DNA of 64,000 nt from Mycobacterium sp. 1554424.7. GTDB taxonomy: Bacteria > Actinomycetota > Actinomycetes > Mycobacteriales > Mycobacteriaceae. Position 1 is the first letter of the stretch. Each line of letters opens with the position of its first letter. Below, one piece after another: positions 17,534 through 25,894 of the stretch. The stretch covers positions 248,001 through 312,000 of the forward strand of contig NZ_LZSE01000034.1 in NCBI RefSeq assembly GCF_001665295.1, in the 5' to 3' direction. Under the pieces are notes generated by a model. The model made no database searches and was not told the origin of the DNA. It saw only the letters and a program-made list of their open reading frames with translations. The position numbers and the translations under genes were made by a program.

Positions 17534-19444
17534 CAGGTCCGGCCGGTCGATCGAACTCTGCTGCACGGCCTGGTCCGGCGCCGCCCCGAGCAGGATCCGC
17601 TTGATCGGGATCTCCAGCCGCTTGCCGGTCAAGGTCCGCGGAATGCCCGGCACCTCCAGGATGTCGTCGGGTACGTGCCGCGGCGAGGCGTGCTGGCGGA
17701 TCTCGGCGGCGATCTTCGAGCGCAGCGCCTCGTCGAGCTCGACGCCGTCGGCCAGGGCGACGAACAACGGCATCCAGTAGCCGCCGTCGTCCTGCTCGAC
17801 ACCGACCACCAGGCAGTCTTGGACCTCGGGCATGCGCTCGACCGCCGTGTAGATCTCGGCGCTGCCCATCCGCACGCCCATCCGGTTCAGGGTGGCGTCC
17901 GAACGGCCGTGCACCACAACGGATCCCCGCTCGGTGATGGTGATCCAGTCCCCGTGGCACCACACCCCCGGGTATTTGTCGAAGTACGCGGAGCGATAGC
18001 GGCTGCCGTCGTCGTCGTTCCAGAAGAACACCGGCATCGACGGCATCGGCTTGGTCACCACCAGCTCGCCCTCTTCCCCAATGACGGGGCGGCCCAGGCC
18101 ATTCCACGCCTCGATGGCCACGCCGAGGCAGACGCACGACAACTCGCCGGCCACGACCGGCACGATCGAGCAACCGCCGATGAAGGCGGTGCAGACGTCG
18201 GTGCCGCCGCTCATCGAGATCACCGGAACGCCGCGGCCGAGCCCCTCCTGCACCCACCGGAATCCGGACGCCGGCAGCGGGGAACCGGTGGATCCCACCG
18301 CGCGCACCGCGTCGAGCGAATACGCCTCGCCCGGCCTCAATTCCTGTTTGGCGCAAGCCAATAGGTAGCCCGCGCCGGCGCCGAGGAACGTGACGCCGGC
18401 GTCGGCGGCCACCCGCCACAGCCCGTCGGTGCCGGGATGTGTCGGGCTGCCGTCGTAGAGCACGATGGTCGTGTCGACGAGCAGCCCGGACACCAGGAAG
18501 TTCCACATCATCCAGCTGGTCGACGAGTACCAGAGGAAGCGGTCGTCCGGGTGCAGATCCAGTTGCAGCGTCAGGTATTTCAGGTGCTCCAGCAGCACGC
18601 CGCCGTGGCCGTGCACGATGCCCTTGGGTTTGCCCGTCGTTCCCGACGAGAACATCACCCACAGCGGGTGTGCGAACGGGACCGGCGTGATCTCCAGGGC
18701 GGCGTCCTCGGCGACCGCCGTGGCCCACGGCACGGCGTCGTCGTCGATCGCGAGCCCGAGGCGTGGCACCACGACGGTGGCCTTCAGCGTCGGCATGGCG
18801 GCGCGGATGGTGGCCAGCTCGGCCAGGCGATCGATGCGCTTGCCGGCGTACACCGATCCGTCGGTGGCGACCAGCACGGCCGGCTGCACCTGGCCCAGCC
18901 TGGCGATCACGCCGTCGACGGCGACGTCTTGGTTGCACACCGCCCAGATCGCGCCGACGCTGGCCGCGGCCAGGGCGGCGACGACGGCCTCGGCGACGTT
19001 GGGCAGGTAGCCGACGACGGCGTCGCCCGGCTTGACGCCGAGGTTGCGCAGGTAGGCCGCGAAGGCCGCCGTCTCGCGCTGCAGCCGCGCCCAGGACCAC
19101 TGGATCGAGCCGTCCTCGCCGACGACGATGAGGGCCGGGCGGGCGTCGGTGGCGTGCCGGAAGATCTCGGTGGCGTAGTTGAGCGTGGCGCCCGGGAACC
19201 ATTCGGCGCCCGGCATGGACCGCTCGCCCAGCACCGCGCTCGGCGGACTGTCCGCCTCGATGTCGAAGAAATTCCAGACCGCGTCCCAGAACCAATCGAT
19301 GTCGTCGACCGACTTGCGCAGGAGCGCGTGGTAGTCGCCGTATTCGCCGCGACCGGTCTCGGCGAGCCAGGCCATGAAGCGGGTGAGGTTGGCGTCGGCA
19401 AGCGTTGCCTCGTCCGGAATCCAGCCGCCGCTCAGTTCGCTCAT
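17492..19444 (-). CDS. acetoacetyl-CoA synthetase
   Basis: This 650-residue adenylate-forming enzyme activates acetoacetate to acetoacetyl-CoA with ATP. The N-terminal ACAS-type region (WFWDAVWNFFDIEADSP) and the length fit acetoacetyl-CoA synthetase better than acetyl-CoA synthetase. The AMP-binding P-loop is FSSGTTGKPKGIVHGHGG near residue 270, the adenine-binding SMSGGTD near 385, GDWITI near 490, and the catalytic lysine lies in PRTLTGKRLEIP near 616. It is coupled by a 4-bp ATGA overlap to the GH76-like gene, although no functional link is evident. It overlaps the 3' end of dedA by 42 bp. Confidence 0.88.
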   Translation of the reverse strand: MSELSGGWIPDEATLADANLTRFMAWLAETGRGEYGDYHALLRKSVDDIDWFWDAVWNFFDIEADSPPSAVLGERSMPGAEWFPGATLNYATEIFRHATDARPALIVVGEDGSIQWSWARLQRETAAFAAYLRNLGVKPGDAVVGYLPNVAEAVVAALAAASVGAIWAVCNQDVAVDGVIARLGQVQPAVLVATDGSVYAGKRIDRLAELATIRAAMPTLKATVVVPRLGLAIDDDAVPWATAVAEDAALEITPVPFAHPLWVMFSSGTTGKPKGIVHGHGGVLLEHLKYLTLQLDLHPDDRFLWYSSTSWMMWNFLVSGLLVDTTIVLYDGSPTHPGTDGLWRVAADAGVTFLGAGAGYLLACAKQELRPGEAYSLDAVRAVGSTGSPLPASGFRWVQEGLGRGVPVISMSGGTDVCTAFIGGCSIVPVVAGELSCVCLGVAIEAWNGLGRPVIGEEGELVVTKPMPSMPVFFWNDDDGSRYRSAYFDKYPGVWCHGDWITITERGSVVVHGRSDATLNRMGVRMGSAEIYTAVERMPEVQDCLVVGVEQDDGGYWMPLFVALADGVELDEALRSKIAAEIRQHASPRHVPDDILEVPGIPRTLTGKRLEIPIKRILLGAAPDQAVQQSSIDRPDLLEAFVAYRRSRVS

Positions 19445-20571
19445 CTCTCGCTCACGGCGGTGACGTTACATGCGGCCTCCATCAGCATCCAGCCGGATAG
19501 CTGAACCGACAGATCCCGCTCGGCGATCTCGGAAGCGTTGACGGCGCCCCCGACGAACTGCGCCTGGGCGCCGGCCTCGGTCTTTGCGGGGGGCAGCTCC
19601 GCGTCGCGGTCCCAGAACGCGCCGAACAGCGGCAGCCCGTTCACGGTTTGCCGGTAGTCCCAGGCCGATTTCGCCGACGACAGCACGATGGTGCGCGCGG
19701 CGTCGCGGGCCATGGCGTCGTCGGCGGAGTCGCCGGGCAGGGTGGTGGCGACTAGGGCGAGGTAGCGGGCGGTGATGCCGGCGAACAGGCCGCCGTCGCC
19801 GCCGCCGGAGCCCCGCAGCACCCCCGAGGGCGCCATGCGTTCGCCGACGGCCGCGACCAGCCGGTGCACGCGCGCCTGATGCCGGGCCCGGGTTTCGGCG
19901 CCGGTGCGCGCGGCGAGCTCGGTTTCCAGGCCCAGCACCACGCCCTGGCAGTAGGTGTACTGGGCGCGGACCAGCGAGCCGGCCTTGATCCCGTCGAACA
20001 CCAGGTGCGTTTCCGGGTCGATCAGGGTGCGGTCGATCCAGTCGCCCATCTGCTCGGCGCGGCTCAGGTGGTCGCCGTAACGGGCGAGGAAGATGCCGGC
20101 CGGGCCGTTGGCCGGGGCGTTGAAGAACTGGTCCTGCTTGCGCCACGGGATGCCGCCGCCGTCCTCGGGCACCCAGGCCCTGACGAACTGGGCGGCGAGC
20201 TTGGGCAGCGCGCGATGGCGCTCGACGCCGGCGATGCGGGCGGCGCGCTCCAGCGCCAGCGCCAGCCACGCCATGTCGTCGTAATAGCTGTTGGTCCACC
20301 GGAAGTTGTTGCGCAGCCGGTGCGAGCGGACCTGCCGGTTGATCAGGGTGCGCCGGTGCGGTTGCGGATCGCGCAGCTGCGCATCGACCAGGCAGTCCAG
20401 TAGGTGCGCCTGCCACCAGTAGTGCCAGGTGCCGAACAGCCGGTCCCGCCGCTCCGGTGGCCAGGCCACCACCCCCAGCTGCGTCCCCGGCAGCGCCCAC
20501 AGCCGTTTCAGGTGTCGCTGCGCGACAGCGGCTTCGGAGCTGGCCGCGCGGTTGGCCCAGAGCTGATCCAT
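19441..20571 (-). CDS. GH76-like glycoside hydrolase (Rv0365c-like)
   Basis: This 376-residue protein resembles bacterial GH76 endo-alpha-1,6-mannanases. The paired catalytic aspartates fit the NSYYDDMAW motif (Asp98-Asp99), flanked by aromatic-rich segments RLFGTWHYWWQAHLLD and WRKQDQFFNAPANGPAG typical of an (alpha/alpha)6 barrel. No signal peptide is visible, so it may be cytosolic, unlike fungal GH76 enzymes. Mycobacteria contain alpha-1,6-mannan in lipomannan and polymethylated mannose polysaccharides, possible substrates by inference. ATG 20571 gives 376 residues, the size I recall for Rv0365c; a longer frame to 20673 is less likely. Confidence 0.8.
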   Translation of the reverse strand: MDQLWANRAASSEAAVAQRHLKRLWALPGTQLGVVAWPPERRDRLFGTWHYWWQAHLLDCLVDAQLRDPQPHRRTLINRQVRSHRLRNNFRWTNSYYDDMAWLALALERAARIAGVERHRALPKLAAQFVRAWVPEDGGGIPWRKQDQFFNAPANGPAGIFLARYGDHLSRAEQMGDWIDRTLIDPETHLVFDGIKAGSLVRAQYTYCQGVVLGLETELAARTGAETRARHQARVHRLVAAVGERMAPSGVLRGSGGGDGGLFAGITARYLALVATTLPGDSADDAMARDAARTIVLSSAKSAWDYRQTVNGLPLFGAFWDRDAELPPAKTEAGAQAQFVGGAVNASEIAERDLSVQLSGWMLMEAACNVTAVSER

Positions 20572-20617
20572 ACCGCTCGATCCTGCCCTAGCGCGGTGAC
20601 CGGGGATGCTGGAGTCC

Positions 20618-21091
20618 ATGCGAAGACTGACGGTCAACGGGCGGCGCCACGAGGTCGACACCGAGGACGACACCCCGCTGCTTTACGTGTTGCGCAACCA
20701 CCTGGGGCTGAAGGGGACGCGGTTCGGTTGCGGGGTGGGGCTGTGCGGCGCGTGTTTCGTGCTGGCCGACGGCCGTCCGATCTACTCGTGCGACACCCCG
20801 CTGTGGTCGGTGGGTGACCGCTCGATCCGCACGGTCGAGGGCCTCGGCGACGACGGCGAGCCGCACCCGGTTTCCCGCGCCATGATCGCCGGGCAGGCGG
20901 CGCAATGCGGGTATTGCATGTCGGGCATCGTGGTCGCGGCCGCGGCGGTGCTGGCCGACAACCCCGACCCGTCCGACGCCGAGGTGCGCGCGGCCCTCGA
21001 CCCCAACCTGTGCCGGTGCGGTTCGCACAACCGGGTGGTGGCGGCGGTGCTGCACGCCGCCGCCGAGATGCGGGGGTCGGCCGATGCCTGA
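20618..21091 (+). CDS. [2Fe-2S] subunit of a two-subunit molybdenum hydroxylase
   Basis: This 157-residue iron-sulfur protein carries an N-terminal plant-ferredoxin-type cluster (CGVGLCGAC near residues 38-46, with a later Cys in YSCDTP) and a C-terminal four-helix cluster domain (CGYCMSG and NLCRCGSHNR). It relays electrons from the molybdenum subunit. The two-subunit arrangement without an FAD subunit matches isoquinoline 1-oxidoreductase/nicotinate-dehydrogenase-like enzymes. GGAG lies close to ATG 20618; an ATG at 20606 is also possible. Its 3' end overlaps the next gene by 8 bp. Confidence 0.87.
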   Translation: MRRLTVNGRRHEVDTEDDTPLLYVLRNHLGLKGTRFGCGVGLCGACFVLADGRPIYSCDTPLWSVGDRSIRTVEGLGDDGEPHPVSRAMIAGQAAQCGYCMSGIVVAAAAVLADNPDPSDAEVRAALDPNLCRCGSHNRVVAAVLHAAAEMRGSADA

Positions 21092-23201
21092 CCTGCCGGA
21101 GTCGCTGGCCGCCAATCCCGTTCTGGGCGAATGGGTTCGGATCGATTCGGCCGGACTTGTGGAGGTGCGCTCCGGCAAGGTGGAGCTCGGTCAGGGCGTG
21201 CTGACGGCGCTGGCGCAGATCGCCGCCGAGGAGCTCGACGTCGACGTCGTCCGCGTGCGGATGACCGCCGCGGCGACCGATCGCAGCCCCGACGAGGGGT
21301 TCACCGCCGGCAGCCGGTCGATCCAGCAGTCGGGCGCGGCGCTGCGCCAGGCGTGCGCCGAGGTGCGGGCGATCTACCTGGAGGCGGCGGCGGCCAAGCT
21401 GGCCGTGGCGCCCGACGAGTTGGACGTCGACGACGGCGAGATCACCGGTCCACAGGGGCTGTCCACGAGTTACTGGGAGCTCGCCGACGACTCGCTGCTG
21501 CAGCGGGCGGCCACCGGAGAGGCGGCGCCCAAGCCGGAGTCCGACTACGCGGTCGTCGGGACCGACCTCGCCCGGCTGGACCTGCCCGACAAGCTGACCG
21601 GGCGACCGCGCTACCTGCACGACCTGGTTTTGGATGGGCAGCTCTACGGGCGCGTCGTTCGGCCGCCGTCGCGCGGGGCGAAGCTGCGCGACGTCGACAC
21701 CGGCCCGACGCTCGGTTTGCCGGGCGTGATCAGCGTCGTGCGCGACGGCGAGTTCCTCGGCGTGATCGCCGAACGCGAGGAGGTCGCGGTGCGCGCCGCG
21801 GAGCGGTTGCGCGCAGACGCCGGCTGGGACCAGCGTCCGACCCTGCCCGACGAGGACGACCTGCCGGCGTTCCTGGTGTCGGCGGCGGCCGAGACGTCGG
21901 TGCTGGCGTCCAAAGAGGCTGGGGTTCCGGCTAGTTCAACGCGTTCGCTTTCGGCCCGCTATCACCGGCCGTACCTGGCGCACGCCTCGATCGGCCCGTC
22001 GGCCGCGGCGGCACGGTTTTCTCCGAACGGCCGTCTGGAGGTGTGGTCGCACAGCCAGGGCGTCCACGTGCTGCGGCGCGAACTGGCCGCGGCGCTGGGC
22101 CTGCCGGTCGACCGAGTGGTGGTGCGCCACGTCGAGGGGGCCGGGTGCTACGGGCACAACGGCGCCGACGACGCCGCCATGGACGCCGCGCTGCTGGCCC
22201 GGGCGGCGCCCGGCCGGCCGGTGCACCTGGTGTGGTCGCGCGCCGACGAATTGGCTTGGGCGCCTTTCGGTCCCGCGGCCGTCGTCGAGATCGCCGCCGA
22301 CTGCGGCGACGACGGCTGCGTGGTGGAGTGGCGCCACGAGGTCTGGAGCGGCAGCTACCTGGGCCGCCCGGGGACGACGCCCACGCCGGCGTTCCTGGCG
22401 GCCAGCGAACGCGCCGGCGGCGAGCCGATCCGCGCCGGCGGGGAGCCGCCGGTCGAATTTGGAGGCGGCACAGGCCGCAATTCCGTGCCGGGCTACGACT
22501 TTGCGTCCTATCGGGTGATCAACCACCTGTTGACCGAGATGCCGCTGCGGACCTCGGCGCTGCGTTCGCTGGGCGCGTTCGTCAATGTCTTTGCGGCCGA
22601 GTCGTTCATGGACGAGCTGGCGGCGGCCGCCGACCGCGACCCCGTCGAGTTCCGGTTGGCGCACCTGTCGGATCCGCGCGGACAGGCGGTCCTGCGGGCG
22701 GCGGCGGGGCGGGCCGGTTGGGCATCGTGGACGCGGCAGGAGTCCGTCGGCCGCGGCATCGGGTATGCGCGGTACAAGAACTCGGCCGCCTACTGCGCGG
22801 TGGTGGCCGAAGTCGAGGCGGTCGAGCAGGTCCGGGTGCGCCGGCTGGTGATCGCGGTGGATGCCGGGCTGATCATCAACCCCGACGGCGCGGCCAACCA
22901 GATCGAGGGCGGCGCGATCCAGGCCACCAGCTGGACGCTCAAGGAGCGGGTGCGCTTCGACGCGTTCAACGTCACCAGCGACACCTGGGAGACCTACCCG
23001 ATCCTGCGGTTCTCCGAGGTGCCCGCCGTCGACGTCGAATTGATTGCCGGACAAGGCAATCCATCGCTGGGGATCGGCGAGTGCGCCCAGGGCCCGACGG
23101 CCGCCGCGATCGCCAACGCGGTGCACGACGCCCTCGGGGTGCGGGTGCGCTCGCTGCCGCTGACCGCCGAGCGGCTCATCGCGGCGATCGACGACCGTTA
23201 G
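21084..23201 (+). CDS. molybdopterin-binding large subunit, IorB/nicotinate-dehydrogenase-like
   Basis: This 705-residue subunit belongs to the xanthine dehydrogenase superfamily. It has GKVELGQGVLTALAQIAAEEL near residue 32, the GAGCYGHNGADDAAMDAA cofactor loop near 352, and the C-terminal GIGECAQGPTAAAIANAV near 665, whose Glu matches the catalytic base. The N-terminal order (Aldehyde_oxidase_C2-like first) is that of the IorB-type membrane- or cytochrome-linked enzymes. No Tat signal is seen, so it is probably cytoplasmic. The substrate, likely an N-heterocycle or aldehyde, cannot be read. Together with the [2Fe-2S] gene it forms a complete two-subunit oxidoreductase. Confidence 0.85.
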   Translation: MPDLPESLAANPVLGEWVRIDSAGLVEVRSGKVELGQGVLTALAQIAAEELDVDVVRVRMTAAATDRSPDEGFTAGSRSIQQSGAALRQACAEVRAIYLEAAAAKLAVAPDELDVDDGEITGPQGLSTSYWELADDSLLQRAATGEAAPKPESDYAVVGTDLARLDLPDKLTGRPRYLHDLVLDGQLYGRVVRPPSRGAKLRDVDTGPTLGLPGVISVVRDGEFLGVIAEREEVAVRAAERLRADAGWDQRPTLPDEDDLPAFLVSAAAETSVLASKEAGVPASSTRSLSARYHRPYLAHASIGPSAAAARFSPNGRLEVWSHSQGVHVLRRELAAALGLPVDRVVVRHVEGAGCYGHNGADDAAMDAALLARAAPGRPVHLVWSRADELAWAPFGPAAVVEIAADCGDDGCVVEWRHEVWSGSYLGRPGTTPTPAFLAASERAGGEPIRAGGEPPVEFGGGTGRNSVPGYDFASYRVINHLLTEMPLRTSALRSLGAFVNVFAAESFMDELAAAADRDPVEFRLAHLSDPRGQAVLRAAAGRAGWASWTRQESVGRGIGYARYKNSAAYCAVVAEVEAVEQVRVRRLVIAVDAGLIINPDGAANQIEGGAIQATSWTLKERVRFDAFNVTSDTWETYPILRFSEVPAVDVELIAGQGNPSLGIGECAQGPTAAAIANAVHDALGVRVRSLPLTAERLIAAIDDR

Positions 23202-23246
23202 GCGTTGGCCCAGGTGGGGTACGACAAGGAAGCGACAGTCATTGAG

Positions 23247-24914
23247 CTAACGTCCGTTGGCGGATTCGCAGTCGCGGATGTTGGCCAGTTCGTTGAGACC
23301 ACCGGGCCGGTAATGCTCGACCTGTGGCTTTGAGGTGGCGACGCAGCTCCGGACCACCTCGCCGCGCGATTGCGATCGATGCAATGCCGTCGCCGTCAGG
23401 ACCACCGCAATCAGCGCGATGGCGACCGACGCCCCTAGCAGCGCGGCATCGTAGGATCCCGAATGTGGCATCGATAGCCCGCGGTGCAATTGCGCTGTGC
23501 GGTGGCGTTTTTCGATGCCGTCGGCGGGCGCGCCGCGCAGCAGCAGCGCGGTAACGACCGCGCCGGCCAGGAACAGCGCACAGCTGACGCTGAACGCGAC
23601 GCTGTAGCCATGGATGGCGGCGGCGGGCCGCAGCGCCGGGCTCGGCGGCCGATGGCTGGTCAGGTAGCGGGTCAGGGCCGACGCGAAAATCGTTGACAGC
23701 GCGGCGGTTCCGATGGCGCCGCCGATCTGCTGGGTGGTGTTCACCATTGCCGAGGCGACGCCGGCGTCCTTGCCGGTAATGCCGGCGGTAGCGGTCGCGA
23801 TCGCCGGCGCGAACGTCAGGCCGGTGCCCACCCCCAAGAGAAACAGGGGCCCCAGCACGCCGCCCGCGTAGGTGGAGTGCAGGTCCAATTGCGCCAGCCA
23901 GAACATCCCGCCGGCGGCGATCAGCATCCCGGGCGGAATAACCCGGCGGGGGCCCAAGCTCGGAATCAGGCGTGCGTTGGCCACACCGGCCGAGACCGCG
24001 ATACCGACGGTGAGCGGCAAGAACGCGACGCCCGTCTTGAGGGGGCTGTAGCCCAGGTTTTGTTGAGCGTAGTAGGTGAGAAACAGGAAGGCGCTGAACA
24101 TGCTGCAGAAGGCCACCATGATGGCCACGTAGGCGCCAACGCGGTTGCGGTCCATGACAATCCGTGGTGGCAGCAGCGGGGCGGCAGCCCGCGCCTCGAT
24201 GACCGCGAAGGCGACCAGCAGCGCGCCGCTGGCGACGAACATCCATACGGTCAGCGGCGCGCCCCACCGGTCGGTCTCGGCGTTGGACAGGCCGTAAACC
24301 AGGCAGAACAGCCCGCCCGAGGCGGTGACGATGCCGGGCCAGTCGAGCCCGGCCACGCTGCCGCGCTCGTCCCTGGCGGGGACGAGCGCCAGCACGCCCG
24401 CGGCCGCCACGACCGCGAAGACGAGGTTCACGTACAGGCACCATCGCCAGGACAGCCATTCGGTGAGCGCGCCGCCCAGCAACAGCCCCACGACCGCGCC
24501 CCCGCCGGCGATCGCGCCGTACACGCCCAGCGCCCTGCCGCGCTGTTTGGCGTCGGTGAACGTGACGTTGAGGGTGGACAGCGCCGCCGGGGCGAGCACC
24601 GCGGCGAAGACGCCCTGGGCCGCCCGCGCGGCGACCAACATCGCGAAGCCGGTCGCCGCACCACCCACCGCCGACGAGGCGGCGAATCCGGCCAGGCCGA
24701 TCAACAACGTGCGGCGGCGCCCGACGAGATCGGACAGTCGTCCGCCCAGCAACAACAGACTGCCGAAGGCCAACGAGTAGGCGGTGATGATCCATTGCCT
24801 GCTTTCGGTGCCGAAGTGCAGGGCCCCCTGCGCGGACGGCAGCGCGATGTTGACGATCGTGGTGTCGAGCACCACCATCAACTGCGCAATGCCGATGACG
24901 CCAGTACCAGCCAT
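23247..24914 (-). CDS. MFS multidrug exporter, DHA2/EmrB family, apparent 5' frameshift
   Basis: This 14-helix drug:proton antiporter of the EmrB/QacA type has motif D1 VVLDTTIVNIALPSAQ in helix 1, motif A GGRLSDLVGRRRTLLIG after helix 2 and motif C-like GAIAGGGAVVGLLLGGALTEWLSWRW in helix 5 region. The 555 residues from ATG 24914 start MAGTGVIGIAQ, which lacks the usual cytoplasmic leader and has no ribosome-binding site. The expected leader is encoded just upstream in another frame (24915-24982). Adding one G near 24899 would join them into the canonical LVLAVIGIAQLMVVLD. The C-terminal ~70 residues after helix 14 are Arg-rich and unusual. A late start could still give a functional protein. 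Confidence 0.75.
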   Translation of the reverse strand: MAGTGVIGIAQLMVVLDTTIVNIALPSAQGALHFGTESRQWIITAYSLAFGSLLLLGGRLSDLVGRRRTLLIGLAGFAASSAVGGAATGFAMLVAARAAQGVFAAVLAPAALSTLNVTFTDAKQRGRALGVYGAIAGGGAVVGLLLGGALTEWLSWRWCLYVNLVFAVVAAAGVLALVPARDERGSVAGLDWPGIVTASGGLFCLVYGLSNAETDRWGAPLTVWMFVASGALLVAFAVIEARAAAPLLPPRIVMDRNRVGAYVAIMVAFCSMFSAFLFLTYYAQQNLGYSPLKTGVAFLPLTVGIAVSAGVANARLIPSLGPRRVIPPGMLIAAGGMFWLAQLDLHSTYAGGVLGPLFLLGVGTGLTFAPAIATATAGITGKDAGVASAMVNTTQQIGGAIGTAALSTIFASALTRYLTSHRPPSPALRPAAAIHGYSVAFSVSCALFLAGAVVTALLLRGAPADGIEKRHRTAQLHRGLSMPHSGSYDAALLGASVAIALIAVVLTATALHRSQSRGEVVRSCVATSKPQVEHYRPGGLNELANIRDCESANGR

Positions 24915-24982
24915 TGGTGTTGTCCGCGGGGCCGGTCGGGCGCCTGCTCGCGCGGGAGCTCGGTTTGCGTATTGACTGCCAT
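24915..24982 (-). other. out-of-frame N-terminal leader of the MFS exporter
   Basis: From ATG 24982 the frame reads MAVNTQTELPREQAP and on through RGQHQWLVLA, a normal cytoplasmic leader for EmrB-type transporters, and then goes off-frame and stops within about a dozen codons. The main transporter frame continues the same alignment one base out of register, so a single-base deletion at about 24898-24901 best explains both. Confidence 0.6.
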
Positions 24983-24999
24983 GGGTTCTCTGATACCCG

Positions 25000-25146
25000 T
25001 TAGGGCGCGATTGATAGCCGCGGGCGCGTCAGCGCCGTGAGCAGCTCGCGCAGCCCGGTCAGCGAGCGCGACGGCAGGAACAGGTCACGGTAGGGCGGGC
25101 CGCGGCCATCGAACCGGCCAGCGGCTGGAATTCCCTTGCGCCGCAC
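25000..25146 (-). CDS. possible 48-residue small protein or gene remnant
   Basis: A GTG at 25146 opens a frame with mycobacterial-like codon use ending in TAA at 25000. The peptide contains RDLFLPSRSLTGLRELL and is basic. It lies 19 bp after the CoxG stop on the same strand and 17 bp before the MFS leader. I see no family match; it could be a small protein, the 3' end of a lost gene, or chance. Confidence 0.2.
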   Translation of the reverse strand: MRRKGIPAAGRFDGRGPPYRDLFLPSRSLTGLRELLTALTRPRLSIAP

Positions 25147-25165
25147 GGGGATTGAGCAACATCAG

Positions 25166-25828
25166 CTAACGCCTCCGGCCGAGCACCCAACCCAGCATTA
25201 GCGCGGCGAGCACCGCCAGCAGCATCGGGGCGTACTTCTTGAGTTGGTCGCCACCGGCGAGCTCGAGCAGATCGATGGGCTCGGGCTCGGGAGCCGGGGG
25301 CTGCCGGGTTCCCGGGACGGGGTTCGCGGGCCAGGCCGGAATCGGCTCCTCCGACGCCGCGTCGGGCGCCCGGACGCCGGTGTTCTTGGCGGCCAGTTCG
25401 GCCTCCAGCGATTCCACGAACTGGCCCAGCAGCTTCTCCGAAACCTGCTGGAGCATGCCGCTGCCGAACTGGGCGAGCTTACCGACGATCTTGAGGTCGG
25501 TGTCGACGGTGACGCTGGTGCGCTCCCCATCCGCCTGCAGCTGGGCGGTGACCGTGGCGGCGGCATTGCCGGTGCCCCGGGATTCCTTGCCCTTGCCGTC
25601 GATGACCGCGCGGTGGGCGTCGCGGTCCAGCTCGACGAAGCGGACTTTGCCGCTGAACTCGCTGGTGACCGGGCCGACCTTGACCTTGACCTTGCCCAGG
25701 TAGTCGTCGCCCTCGTGGCCGGTCAGCTGCGCGCCCGGCATCAGCGGGATCACCTGTTCCAGGTCGCACAGCACGTCCCAGGCCTGCTCGATGGGCGCGC
25801 TGACGGTGAACTGGTTGGCGATCTTCAT
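25166..25828 (-). CDS. coxG: CoxG-like SRPBCC protein with C-terminal membrane anchor
   Basis: This 220-residue protein has an N-terminal SRPBCC (CoxG) domain of about 145 residues: FTVSAPIEQAWDVLCDLEQVIPLMPGAQL at the start, then GKVKVKVGPVTSEFSGKV and a final helix QVSEKLLGQFVESLEAEL. A Pro-rich linker leads to a tail anchor near 202-218 (MLLAVLAALMLGWVLG) and an Arg tail, which would tether it to the membrane. CoxG proteins recruit or mature molybdenum hydroxylases such as CO dehydrogenase. The neighbouring XdhC gene and two molybdenum hydroxylase sets in this window support that role. Confidence 0.87.
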   Translation of the reverse strand: MKIANQFTVSAPIEQAWDVLCDLEQVIPLMPGAQLTGHEGDDYLGKVKVKVGPVTSEFSGKVRFVELDRDAHRAVIDGKGKESRGTGNAAATVTAQLQADGERTSVTVDTDLKIVGKLAQFGSGMLQQVSEKLLGQFVESLEAELAAKNTGVRAPDAASEEPIPAWPANPVPGTRQPPAPEPEPIDLLELAGGDQLKKYAPMLLAVLAALMLGWVLGRRR

Positions 25829-25894
25829 GCTGTGGGTCCTCTCTAGGTGCGGCTGTGCTCGGCTGGCGCGTCGCGAGTCAGAATACGGTCGTCA

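Noticed and set aside
24983-25165. Second MFS or TetR gene in the short region between CoxG and the exporter
   Set aside because: Only a 48-codon frame exists, with no domain; listed as a low-confidence small ORF.
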